Of a stretch of 64,000 bases of DNA, positions 25,001 to 35,248 are shown one piece after another (within the stretch, counting starts at the first letter, position 1; every line of letters begins with the position of its first letter). The position numbers were made by a program, and so were the translations under genes. The stretch is taken from positions 1,612,001-1,676,000 of the forward strand of contig AP026538.1 in the NCBI GenBank assembly GCA_026075535.2, written 5' to 3'. The stretch comes from Tricholoma matsutake (Eukaryota; Basidiomycota; Agaricomycetes; Agaricales; Tricholomataceae). The notes below the pieces were generated by a model. That model was given only the letters and a program-made list of their open reading frames with translations. It was not told where the DNA came from and made no database searches.

Positions 25001-26374
25001 CAGTGGGAAAACAACTGTCAACAATGACAAGGTCGCAATCAATCCAGACGTGCACCATTCCATAGGCCAATCAGAAAATCTCTCGGAACATGTCAGACTC
25101 TTTGTGCAGAAACATCAGGGTGACCCAGCTGTTAAGGTCATGCAGAGTCCTGTTGTTCTGTCAAATTTTTGTTGATGATTTTGATAGAATTTCATTCCAA
25201 AATTGAAGAAACATCTTCTCCCACAGATTAGGTTTCTGCTCACTGAACAACTGGAAGCTTCTAACACCGAAGCTACCCAGGGTGAGAAGTCGAATCTTCT
25301 GGCATGGCAAGCAGTTACACTCAAGCATGAATGTGTGTACAAACACAACATTATGCGGATCAACTATACTCGGTATGATGTCCATTGCGATGAGGACGTC
25401 ATCCACATAGGGACAAGCAGGCATTGCAACATAATGACGCTCAACCCAACATACATGCCAGGTGGTAGTGTGCCCGGTGACAGCCACCCATTCTGCTATG
25501 CTCGTGTACTCAGCATCTTTCATGCCAACATCATGTATATTGGCACAGGAAATACAGACTACCATCCTCGCTGGCTGGAGGCATTATGGGTTCGGTGGTA
25601 TAAGCTAGAAAGTGGTAATGCAACTTGGTCCACAAATGTTAGACCGTGTTTCATTCCTCCCAGTGAATGATGAAAATGCTTTCGGATTTCTTGATCCTAG
25701 TGATGTCCTTCGAGGATGCCATATCATTCCTACATTTAGGCAAGGAAGGGTCCATGAGGATGGTGAACCTGGTCTTTCATATTGGGCCCAGGATGTTGTT
25801 GATTGGAAATTGTACTTCATCAGTCGGTAAGCAACATTGTTTATATATACATATAAACACCAATTTCTGATTTTGAATAAGTTTTGTTGATAGGGATATG
25901 ATGATGAGATATCACTGGGGTCATGGGGTTGGACATATGTATAATCGATGGAACCAACGTCAAGGGATAGCAATGGAAGCTCTTCAAGATTCTTCGAGCC
26001 CCCAAACAGAAAACCAACAAGAGGAGGGCCCAGAACGTGCTGCCAGACTTGGAGGTACAGCTGATCGATTCCCATTGGTAGAGGGCAACATGAACGCCAG
26101 GCTGGAAGAGCACCCAACCTGTAACCCTCTGTTGGGGCATGATAATCGCAGTGGGGCCTTTGCTGGCTCAAATGTTAGCATGGACTTCAGGCTTGACGTG
26201 GTGGCTGGAGCGGCTGAAGGCCTGGACATGACTGATGAAGAAGTTGAGACCAATATCGATTCCGATACAGATTTCGACAGCGACTCGGACTCTGATGAAT
26301 GCGAGTCACTGAGTGGCTATGAGTCCAAAGACCGTCTGGAGTTACTTGCCAGGGATGAGATGTATGGCTATTGA
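22050..26374 (+). pseudogene. Plavaka-type transposase, multi-exon, decayed
   Basis: Plavaka proteins are cut-and-paste transposases common in mushroom genomes. In order: RNIFGLSRKFYGSELPFHDP and GDWYWNHGAQKSQENFKRLL (first exon to 22817); FHSRM, GELYSSAAFLKAHK, IIALMFWSDETVLTSF and LWPCYMYFGNESKY (to 23324); TGGKGPNKHLMKHCHQELFH, AQWEILLDDEFLEAY and FHPRVFTYSANYPEK (23450-23660); CACPRCLVPK (23750); MLVVDLMHEFELGVWK (24065-24115); YRQVPTFGRDNIQKF and KKMAARDFENLLQ; AHWHGLAKLRMHTDF; GELEHRTAKAHY; LPQIRFLLTEQL, KHNIMRINYTRYDV; FGFLDPSDVLRGCHIIPTF; MMMRYHWGHGVGHMY; and an acidic tail ending 26374. In-frame TGA stops at 22818, 23325 and 24981 and a frameshift near 25650-25670 inactivate it. Introns of about 50-60 bases separate the exons. 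Confidence 0.85.
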
Positions 26375-26442
26375 TAGTGATGATTCATGTTTATGATGAA
26401 TATATCAGCCAGCTAGTAGAGTATATCTAAAATATTTGGCAA

Positions 26443-26855
26443 GCATATCCATTCATATTCTTATAGGCGGGCCGCCTATGTCAATAAATGTATTCTTTCA
26501 ATTATGAATATTTGTTCAATATTTGGGATTACTATGTCAGGACTCGATATCGGATGTGCTCGAGTCATGTGATCTGGTTCATTCTCTGAGTCAGGCTTTT
26601 CCTTTAACTTCTTGAACTTGTTTCACTCCCAGGGCCCCAACTTGAATGCATCTGCGGACTCTTTTGACATATTATAGTCCCTCACCTTCTGCCAATTGTC
26701 CTGGGATTCGAGCACAGAGTTAGCATGGTTGCAGACTCTGTTGTTTTAAACAGCATAATATTCACCTTCACCTTCTGCCCTGGGATTCAAGTACAGAGTT
26801 AGCACGGTTTCGGACTCTGTTGTTTGACGTAACACCCCCCCTCACCTAATTGCCC
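26443..26855 (+). repeat. Direct repeat copy 2 (413 bp)
   Basis: It matches 20249-20660 nearly base for base in the same orientation. The hairpin (26463-26479) has the loop GGGCC here instead of AGGCT, so the stems are kept while the loop differs. The Plavaka relic lies exactly between the two copies, its coding end only about 70 bases upstream. Confidence 0.85.
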
Positions 26856-27004
26856 TGGGATTTGAGCGCATAGTTAGCACGGTTGCAGACTCTGTTTTTC
26901 AACATTGTGTACCCACCTTCTGCCAAAATTATTGCTTCACATAGTGTCTGTCTTCATCTTTCTCTAAGCTTCGACCTCTGACAGTTTCTTAACTTTTCCA
27001 GTAA
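26856..27004 (+). repeat. Repeat B unit and flank, split by the following insertion
   Basis: The hairpin core (near 26873) and the following TGCTTCACATAGTGTCTGTC and GACAGTTTCTTAACTTTT match the reverse complement of 6060-6200. The match stops at CTTAACTTTT and resumes near 28868 with CTCAACTTTT. Confidence 0.75.
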
Positions 27005-27159
27005 TTTACAGTGCCCCACATGTCCTAGCGGACTCCACATGGACTGTGTGGAGTCCGAGCTAGTCTGTATGCAGAATCTGGGTCAGTTTGATATCTTACG
27101 AGTTCCAAGCTTTTCAGACTTTATGAAAGTCATGACGTGCCTACAAAATATAGGTGTGC

Positions 27160-27240
27160 AGAGCAAGGATTGAACCCAAGACCTCCAAGTCATCACACAA
27201 CAAACCAAACACATGTGATCAACCAGTTGAGCCACAGGAG
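27160..27240 (-). other. tRNA-like (SINE-type) segment facing outward, left
   Basis: On the minus strand TGGCTCAACTGGTTGA (27219-27234) fits a Pol III A box and GGTTCAATCC (27168-27177) fits a B box, about 42 bases apart. The sequence continues toward the left inverted end. It does not fold into a full tRNA by eye, so it is a tRNA-derived relic, not a tRNA gene. Confidence 0.6.
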
Positions 27241-27547
27241 AATTATTTGTTAGTAATACATAGTTTATTTATGACACTCAAACTCAAACTCAAGTATTTA
27301 TCTTTCAAAAATTGAACAAATAAATTTTATTAACTGCATCCCTCATGTCTAACACAAGGGAGTATACAATACAATCAAAGAAATACAAAAAAAACTAATA
27401 ATAATTACATTACAAACTATAGATTTAAAAAAAAAACTCCCCCCAAAATGTGGGGGAGGGCTAAAAGAAAAAGAAGAAGAAAAAACCCACCCCACGACCC
27501 CACGATGGAGGCGGGTGGCTTGTCATCGTTGTTGTTCCACCAGCAAT

Positions 27548-27910
27548 CCACCCCACGAGCAGTTGCTCATGAGGCTGGGGGCAGGTGGTGCACTGTCGTC
27601 TCCTATTCCTATCCCTGCCCCTAGGTGTCATTCCACCCACTCTCCACCCCACAAGCAGTTGCTCATGAGGCTGGGGGTGGGTGGTGTGCTGTCATCTCCT
27701 ATCCCTGCCCCTAGGTGTTGTTCCACCCACTCTCCACCCCATGAGCAGTTGCTCATGAGGCTGGGGACAGGTGGTGCATTGTTGTCATCTCCCTTCCCTG
27801 CGTCTGGGCATCATTCCACCCACGTTCCACCCCAGGAGCAGTTGCTCGTGAGGCTGGGGGTGGGTGGCTTGTCATCGTTCATTGCCATTGTTCCCCGTTT
27901 GGGTTTCTGT
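27548..27910 (+). repeat. Minisatellite, 90-96 bp unit, four copies
   Basis: Copies start CCACCCCACGAGCAGTTGCT at 27548, 27644, 27734 and 27827 (spacing 96, 90 and 93). Each contains CATGAGGCTGGGG and, in the first three, CCCTGCCCCTAGGTG-like sequence. The open frame across it (27515-27952) is a by-product of the repeat. Confidence 0.9.
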
Positions 27911-28487
27911 ATTTTTTTTTGGGTGCATCAGTGCAACGTGGCGCAATTATGAAGGTTGGTGGGTGCTTACTAGGCTGGTATCCCCCTTCTGGGGTCTCCT
28001 GGCATCCCTGGGCACCCTCCTAGCCTGTGTCGACAGCCTCACATCCCATTTGAATGGGGGGGAGGGGATGAGGTGGGCATGTGCGTGGGTTGTGCATTTT
28101 TTGTCATGGCAGGTCATGCCCAGTAGCATACAACCTAAAAGGCAATAAAATACAATTAGCTGATTGATAAAACAAAAAACAAAAAAAAACACTTACTAGG
28201 GGCCCAAACGATGATTATCATCATTTGGGCCCATTGTGTCAGCTTGGCTCATTGGGTCCTGTTGCATCGGCTCAGCTAGTTTGCTGTTTGTTGCTGATGG
28301 TGCAAGAGGCATTGGAGGCAGGGGCTGACTGGGCAGTGGTGGTGGTAGAGGGAGGTGGGAGGCAGTGGCGTCGAGAGTGATGGTGGTGATCAACATCAAC
28401 AATGATTGTTGATGCGTCTTGAACTTGCACATGAGTCACGTGATTTAAATACGGTTAGATAATGCAATTGTTTGCACTTACTGATAA

Positions 28488-28562
28488 TGGCTCTGTGGTG
28501 TAGTGGTTAATTGTGCTTTTTATGCTTGGTGACAAGGCTTGGGGTTCGATTCTACTTTAATA
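28488..28562 (+). other. tRNA-like (SINE-type) segment facing outward, right
   Basis: GTGGTGTAGTGGTTAA (about 28495-28510) fits a Pol III A box and GGGTTCGATTC (28542-28552) fits a B box, at normal tRNA spacing. The 5' part GGCTCTGTGGTGTAG resembles tRNAs of the Glu/Asp/Gly kind. The acceptor stem does not close by eye. It reads toward the right inverted end, mirror-wise to the left one. Confidence 0.65.
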
Positions 28563-28609
28563 CATAATTTTTCTGTAGTCAGCTAAGCCTCTGTTGTGCA
28601 TCCACAGAC

Positions 28610-28870
28610 TCAACTTGGACTTGACTCAGACATGTATCTGTCTGAGTCTGTCTGAGTCTGAGTAAATTGATGTTGCTCAGACAAAGTCCATGTGCACTCC
28701 GAGTAAAAGTCCAAAAATAGCTCAGACTCCACAAAAGTCCATGCGGACTCTCTAGGAGTCTGAGCAATATACAGGACATTTGAGCCAAATGAGTGGGTCC
28801 AGTCCAAGCTAGTCTGTGCGGAGTCCACCAAATTCCACGCGGACTGGCTCGGAATATGTGGGGCACAGTA
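28610..28870 (+). repeat. Short repeats of AGTCTGAGT and AGTCCATGCGGACT
   Basis: Phrases such as CTGAGTCTGTCTGAGTCTGAG (first 20 bases near 28638) and AAAGTCCATGnGnACTC recur four to five times before the right inverted end. They are subterminal repeats of the element, a position where transposases often bind. Confidence 0.55.
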
Positions 28871-28880
28871 AAGACCTCAA

Positions 28881-29600
28881 CTTTTCGATCGCAGATGTTG
28901 TTCAATCTTGGCACCATCTTTGTTCATTTACACGCTTGTAATATTGAAGATAGAGTCAGCACGGTTGCGGACTCTGGTGTTTTGGGTTAGAGTTGCCTTC
29001 CTGTATTAGCATTGCTGCGCTTGGCTTCCGGTATGTTGATAATGGTCCATATTTTATTCTGAATTCCTTATATGTTTTCTAGTAGATCTCAACTATACTT
29101 GTGGTCTCCACTTCTCATGTCTTCAGCACAATATCTCAACATTGCACATGTGTACAGCGAGGTTCCAGATGTTTACAATGGCTTGTCATTCTACATGCCA
29201 TGTGAAACTGCTATGTGCCAGCACGGTGTTCAGATACGGGACGACACGTACGAGCTTTGGTCCCCAAATGTGGACAGTATTGATTATTATCCCGGAGTAC
29301 CATTGAAGGAACCAGTGGCTTTGTATGATGGGAGCTCACGTTATCACAATGGATGACTGGGGCCACACGACTGGACATTACATCCCCAACACTTCTATCC
29401 TCAGCATCCATGGTTGGGCTTTTGTATGCGTCCTCCTTTTAATATTTGTAACTGGTGTTTGGTGGACCCTGAACTTGTTCCTCTCCCGCTGGTATGGGTG
29501 CCCTCACCATCTGCCCCAGGCCATGGGTCTTTGAACCTTGAGTTCCTTTCGGTGTTGACCCAGCAGGCAAATTTTTATATACTTCAACGCGTAAATTTCA
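28881..29600 (+). pseudogene. EVPDVYDGL gene family, copy 3 (most complete 5' part)
   Basis: After a repeat B unit (near 28960) a frame from 29072 reads MFSSRSQLYLWSPLLMSSAQ, AHVYSEVPDVYNGLSFYMPC, then YELWSPNVDSIDYYPGVPLK to about 29340. It continues in other frames with PPFNICNWCLVDPELVPLPL and LNLEFLSVLTQQANFYILQR to about 29600. This is probably the upstream part of the long gene that follows at 29608, with introns or frameshifts between. Function unknown. Confidence 0.5.
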
Positions 29601-29607
29601 CACCAGC

Positions 29608-32600
29608 ATGCCCCTGACAGACAAACTCCAAAATGCTTTAACTAATTGCCCTTTTTACCCATTGCTGGAGCAAATGAATATGCTCACCAAACAGTCGGTC
29701 TGGACATGGGAGGAGGTAGTTCCACTCTTCGTTGGACTACAAAGGGGCCTCCGAGAGATGGAGGCTTGGTTGACCATGATGAAGTTCTGGAGGTGGTGCC
29801 AATCGACGAGCCCCTTATCGATTACTAAGGTGCAATCTGGTCACATTGGCATATGGCTCAATGGAGCTGCGAAAGCTGATGGGATATGGTTGCTGCATGT
29901 CGGCGTTGTTCCTGTGTACATCATTCATCGGTACAGTGAAGGCTTGGATTTCCCATCTCCATCACCACCTCCTAGCACCATTCCAGATCAATGGCCTCCT
30001 GTGGACAAGCATCAACAGGATTTTGTGCATCGAACTCCTGCTGAACAGCTGAACTCGCCTGAGGCAAATCCCTATCTTCAAGTTATTTCCCAAAGCGGTC
30101 CCCTGAAATTCCTTCCATTTTCTCTCAATCAGTTTGAAAGAGGTTCTCGCATAGAGTGTAAAGAGAAATATTGTGCTCGCTCTGCATCTTGGGCATTCCA
30201 CATTCGAATGCGTGAACACCAGACTCTTGATGAATCTGATGATGACATGCCATCACCTGAAGACAGTCGTTCCCGCCCTCAGGTGCTGTCTCCCGTTGAG
30301 TACAGCACATACCCTCCTGTCCCTCCGGAACTGCTTAATGGTGAAATGTCTGCTCAGCATCAAACCGATTCAGATTCGGGGAATGGCTGGGGTTGCTTCA
30401 ATGGTTGGTGGAATCGCAACTCAGACGATGACCAAAGTGTCACTAACAGCAGTCGTCCAACCGATTTTAGTTGGGATAGTGGCTTTAACAGAGGTGGTCA
30501 TTCCAGTCTTCGTACTGCCCCAGATTTAAGTGACAAATGGCATGGAACCAATTTCATTCCAGACCATGGTGTTGCCAGAGGTAGTTCTTTGGGGCGCTCG
30601 GGAAAGGATGATCGAGGTTCAAGACAGCGCCGAGATCATTCATCAGCAAGTTACTTACATCATCAGAATGAATACCATCACAGTAATATTGACCATGTTT
30701 GCAATTATGATGATCGATCAGATAATTTCTGGGGAAAGCAGCCATATGAAATTCGAGCCCCTGTTACACATGATGGCCCCTTGCTGCCGGTCCACTCAAC
30801 GAGGTGGAGGGAAGCAGAGAGTGCACAATCACTGCCTCTGTCTCGCTCTGCATGGGATGATCCTCCTTCTGAAGTAATGATCAAGTCATTGTCCGATCGC
30901 AGATTGGGAGAATTGGTTACTGAAGGTCCAGTGGCGTTTTGGAGACCTCTGCCAGTTGCCTCTATCCTCCTTCCCAAACATGCAAAGAAAAGGAAGAACT
31001 CAAAGTCAGGTGAAGCTGTGTGGCACAGATTCATTGAGATGGATCCAGCTAAGGAACCAGGGCTGCGCTTCCTTGTGGAGGAAGGCAAGACTGCAATGGT
31101 CTTAAAATCACTGCGAAAAGTTTCTGAAGAGGAAGCATCCTTCGAATCAGAGACTGAAACTCCTGATCGAGAACCAAGCTGGTGTACAGTATGGGATTGT
31201 CATATGCAACACCGTCTTACATTCATCCCAGATGGCCATTTAATCATATGCAAGTATACTATAACCACTCTATATTTGGTTTTCCTCTTCCCAAGATGAT
31301 GTTTGTCAAGAGTGAAGGCAAGAAAGGTTTCCTCCTGATCAAAAATTGCTCGTCTTGGGCATATGCTCAACCCCACCCTACGTCTAAAGATCAGGTTGGA
31401 TCAGAACCATCCCTTGAAGAGTGTTGCCCTAAGCCTTCGCCCCAAACACCACAGCCAAGTTCTTTGACCCCTTTGTTAAATTCCTCCATGCCTGGAGCCA
31501 TGCCAACAACCCAGACTCACTCTCCGACTCCTCTGGCTTCATTACATTCCCCTATGCCTAGAGTCACACTGATAACCTGGATGCACTCTTCGACCCCTCC
31601 CACTTTGTTGCCTTCCTGTATGCCTGGAACTACACCAATAACCCGAGCATGTTCTCTGACCCCTCCAGCTTCACTACCTTCCAGTATCCATGGAGCTACA
31701 CCAGCAGCCCAGAGACATTCTCCCACTCCCCTCACGTTTCCTTCCCTTATGGTTGGAGCTACAGCGTGTAATGATCAGATGTCACCACATGAGGATGCAG
31801 ATGCTGAGAATGTTGACTGGCCAAGTTCTTCGAGCAAGTTGCCTGCAGTTGGCTTGTCTGTTAGCAATGGTGTTGGTAAACGGAATCAACACATCCAGTT
31901 GTATCTTCCTGAGGACAATCATGTCAGCAAAGAGGAACTAGACTGGGGAGATGGTTCAGAAGATGGAACTCTTGTTGTACAGAGGCATGACCCCCTCCCT
32001 CCCACTCCCTGCAATCGTCAAGGTGGCTCAGACACGTTGTTGCTTCGCATCCAAAAGGACTCCATGGTCATTGATACTCCCCTGAATGCTGCCTTGATCC
32101 ATGCAAAGGGCAATTATCCTAGCTGTGAAACTTTTAAGAATCAGTGTGCTATGGATGAGGCTGTATCTGCCAGTGCAGATAATGTAGGTTGTGTTAGCAG
32201 TGGAGCTGATGAGAGTGATGTAATCTCGAGGCAAGTTGAAGTTGAAGCTGAAGCTTTCTCAGCATCAGGTTTGTTTTTTTCACTTGAATCTGTTCTTGAT
32301 TTTTATCGGTGCCTCATGTTTGTCATTTATCCTTCCAGAATTTGAGGGGAAGTCTTTGTGTATGAATGATGGAGCCAAAAAAATGTGGAATGATGACACG
32401 ACTGTCGAGGGCAACTCGGTCTCTGCAATTGATGCCTCCAATATAGATGTCGATAGAGTAGTTGACCCCTTGGGCCCTTTCTGTATCTTGGAACAGGTCC
32501 CAAATATTGCAGCTTCCCCAGTGGTATATCTGTGTTGCGCAATGGATGACAGTGTGTCATTAAGGAAATACATTATTGCCACCTGTGAGAAACACTCCAA

Positions 32601-33268
32601 GCAAGCTGGACTGCGCTCTATCCACTGTGACCCTCTCCCTGTTCATGGAACTGTGCTTAATGGCTTTGTCTTGCAGTTTGTCGATGCAGCACAGTCGGCC
32701 TTAGTCCATGACATACTTCCAGTTCCTGATTGGACCTACATCACAGAAGCTTTTGCTACTGAAGTTATCTCAGTTGCAAGGGATAGCTGGACATTCAAAG
32801 CTCCAGTAACAAGTTACATGTGGAGCGACCTGCCTTTCAACCTACCATCTGTGCATCATGCATTGACATCTGGTTCTTGGGCTTCTTTGACATCCAATAT
32901 TCGACATCCAGTGCTCCAGCCTATCCCACCCTTACCCTCCATCACCTCACGAATCACACTGTCAGCCATATCTAGACCTACCCCTTCTTCAACCTCTCGT
33001 GTTCATTGCCTGGAGCAAGCCTCTTCCCAGCCTTCCCCATATCCTTCTACACATCAGCAGGCTGCTGCCCCAGAGTCAAAAATGAAGTCACATCGAAGGC
33101 ATGGTGCTGTAAAAAAAAATGTTCGGGTCATCGAGAGGCTCTGTTTCAATGGTTTGGGCTGGAGTTTTGGCAACTTCTTGATGTCATGACTGCTGAGCAG
33201 TTTGCTAGCTGTACTCCCGAGCAACAAGCATACATTGCAGTACATAGAGAGAACCAAGGATGTAGTTA
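29608..33268 (+). CDS. Long unclassified gene of the repeat region, 3 or more exons
   Basis: I recognise it only as a lineage-restricted mushroom protein of unknown role. Exon 1 (to about 31250) encodes KVQSGHIGIWLNGAAKADGI and VPVYIIHRYSEGLDFP, then HRTPAEQLNSPEANPYLQVI, KFLPFSLNQFERGSRIECKE and YCARSASWAFHIRMREHQTL, followed by a long Ser/Asp/Trp-rich disordered part. An intron (about 31251-31295) joins MFVKSEGKKGFLLIKNCSSW and a Pro/Ser/Thr tandem repeat (22-residue period, 31488-31760). A second intron (32268-32338) has good GT..AG ends. The last exon has VVYLCCAMDDSVSLRKYI and LPVHGTVLNGFVLQFVDAAQ. At 33112 a run of nine A shifts the frame: one frame stops at 33189, the other reads WFGLEFWQLLDVMTAEQFAS to 33268 and looks like the real tail. 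Mostly intact, perhaps recently active. Confidence 0.55.
31488..31760 (+). repeat. In-frame 66-bp coding tandem repeat
   Basis: About four copies of a 22-residue unit with the pattern MPGxTPxTxxHSPTPLASLP lie inside the gene at 29608-33268. The period is a multiple of three and the copies differ at many positions while the frame is kept. Confidence 0.7.
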
Positions 33269-33514
33269 AGAAGTTGGTCATAGATAATGCATAGACATTT
33301 GATTGTACTAGTAATACATGTATACCAGGTTTTCTGAGTTGGTGCCATAAATAGTAGTGAGTAATCGACCTCGGATCACAACGGGGTCCGAAACACGATA
33401 TTATGATACAAACTTTTAATGTCGAACATACACATCTGCAACATCGCACACAGAGTCGGCATGTTGTTTAATGCAACTGAAATATCCTCCTTCACCTTCA
33501 TGATTGCCCTGGCT

Positions 33515-34530
33515 TTGAGCACAGAGTTAGCATGGCTGCAGACTCTGTTGTTTGACAACCTTACCTTCCTTCAAGATTGCCCTGGGATTCAAGCACAGAG
33601 TTAGCATGGCTGTGGACTCTGTTGTTTGACAACCTTACCTTCCTTCAAGATTGCCCTGGGATTCGAGCACAGAGTTAGCACAGTTGCAGACTCTGTTGTT
33701 CGACATTCCTTCAAATTGATTGGAATTGCTGCACATAAAGCCTGTCTTGCTCTTTCTTCAAGCTTCAAGCCTTGACAGTTCCAAGTTCCCGGTGTTTTGG
33801 TGCAGATGTTGTTCACGCTTTCAACATCGAAGATAGAGTTAGCACAGTTGCAGACTCTGGTGTTTTGTGTTGGCATTGCTTCGCTCAGTTTCTGGTATGC
33901 CAATAATATTCCAGATATTGTTCCAAATTCCTTACATGTTTTCCAGTAAATTTCAACTAGACTTGTGGTTTTCTCATGTCTTCGGAGCAATATCTCAATA
34001 TTCCACTCATGTACAGCGAGGCTCCAGATGTTTATGATGGGTTGTGATTCTATGTGCCATGCGAAACTACTGTACACCAGGGTTGTGTACAGATTATCCA
34101 CCCTCGCCTTCCTTCAAGATTGCCCTGGGATTCGAGCACAGAGTTAGCATGGTTGCAGACTTGTGTTGACATTGTATCCTTACCTTCCTTCAAATTGTTT
34201 TGCTTCACATATGAGTCTATCTTCATCTTCCTTCAAGCTTCAAGCCTCTTGGCATTTCGGTGCAGATGTCATTCAATCTTAGCACTTTCTCAGTATGATT
34301 CTCCTTATTTTGTTGTCGCTTACTGACACAGAATCTAGATAAATGGCATTTGGTGGTGGTCAGGATCGATTGACATTCAAAACATGTCTTCTATGAACCA
34401 ACTGTTGGCCACCTTATCAAAGGTTCTTGCCACACCAGCACTCACGCTGACCATTGCAGACTTCTATCGACCCATTCTGTATGATCTTTGTGCTCGTTGG
34501 CTAGAAGACTAACAAAATACCGAAGAGAGC
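33515..34530 (+). repeat. Right arm of the long inverted repeat (partner 2615-3560)
   Basis: It carries three repeat B units in tandem with a 73-bp period (cores at 33522, 33596 and 33669), more at 33838 and 34139, a decayed YSEAPDVYDGL exon (about 33960-34060) and the midasin start. All are in reverse order and orientation relative to the left arm. Confidence 0.75.
34384..34512 (+). pseudogene. MDN1: Midasin N-terminal fragment, copy 2
   Basis: It reads MSSMNQLLATLSKVLATPAL, then TIADFYRPILYDLCARWLED and a TAA stop. Unlike the left copy it has no frameshift in YRPIL..DLCARW. The stop replaces the CAA glutamine codon of the left copy (WLEDQQNTKEQ), a single C-to-T change. Homology ends shortly after, near 34530. 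Confidence 0.6.
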
Positions 34531-34676
34531 CCCATGAGACAACTGGAATTCCTTTGGAGATATTACTTTGCCCACACCTACTCCCTTTATTGACTAGTTT
34601 GTTGGGGGGTGCTCCTTGCACATCATTCAACCTGACCTAAGTACAAGACGACAAGGACAAGAATGAGGAAGAGGAT

Positions 34677-34752
34677 TACGATGGGGGATGGGGATGGAGA
34701 CGGAGATGAAGACGGAGATGAAGATGGAGATGGAGATGGAGATGGAGACGTC
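34677..34752 (+). repeat. GATGGA/GACGGA six-base microsatellite
   Basis: Roughly twelve consecutive six-base units of the form GAnGGA or GAnGAA. The frames across it (Met/Glu/Thr or Ser/Pro rich) are by-products. Confidence 0.9.
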
Positions 34753-34759
34753 AAGGAAA

Positions 34760-35248
34760 ATGACGGCAATGAGAGATGGCAGGGATGAACAAAGCACCCG
34801 CCCCCAGATGTGCAAGCCCCTGCACGCAAGGTGGATTGCCAGTGCAGGTGCTGTCATTTCAAGAAGTTTTTGAAGCTCTATCAGAATCATCCAACTCAGT
34901 CAGCGTGAGATATCGGTCACCTTTACATTTAGTCATCGCGAGCTGTTTCCAAGCCAGTGGTGGCCGTCCTGAGCCACCAGGTTCAGAATTAGTTTCTAAA
35001 TGGTTGTGATGCTGTTACACACTGAATTGCAATTGGCAACGGTTGATTCAAGTTTGGCAATGACCTACATACCTTCACTATCTTTCTGATGACAGGCTCC
35101 ATGACACTTGAGTCGGAGAGTCAAAACACGACTCCAAAAGGGCTGTGTTTAACAATATTTCAGGCTCCCCAGGTTACTGATTCTCCTCACCTTCCTTCTC
35201 CACTTCATTTCATTACTTCTGCTTTCTATCGTTGTGCTGGGCCACTCG
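34760..35248. other. Intergenic, upstream of the DUF6698 gene
   Basis: No supportable gene. It presumably contains the promoter of the gene at 35249, but I see no clear TATA box. Confidence 0.4.

Larger units (their letters stand above)
27005..28880. mobile_element. 1.9-kb element with inverted ends, non-autonomous
   Basis: Both ends carry the same inverted sequence: TTTACAGTGCCCCACAT on the left and, reverse-complemented, TTTACTGTGCCCCACAT on the right. Farther in, both have GACTAGCnTGGACT-like and GGACTCC..GGACT phrases. It splits a repeat whose intact copy is at 5920-6240, giving an empty-site comparison. The flanking CTTAACTTTT and CTCAACTTTT look like an imperfect target duplication of about 8-10 bases. 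That would fit hAT or Mutator-like elements. No transposase frame is present. Inside are two tRNA-like segments and a minisatellite. Confidence 0.7.

Noticed and set aside
27515..27952. 145-residue ORF with EQLLMRLGxGG repeats
   Set aside because: It is the 90-96 bp minisatellite read through; spacing is variable and no homologous protein is known to me.
2615..34530. A Starship-like giant element
   Set aside because: No tyrosine recombinase captain gene is visible, and those elements are known from ascomycetes.
34623..34890. Ser/Pro- and Met/Glu-rich ORFs
   Set aside because: Both come from a six-base microsatellite.
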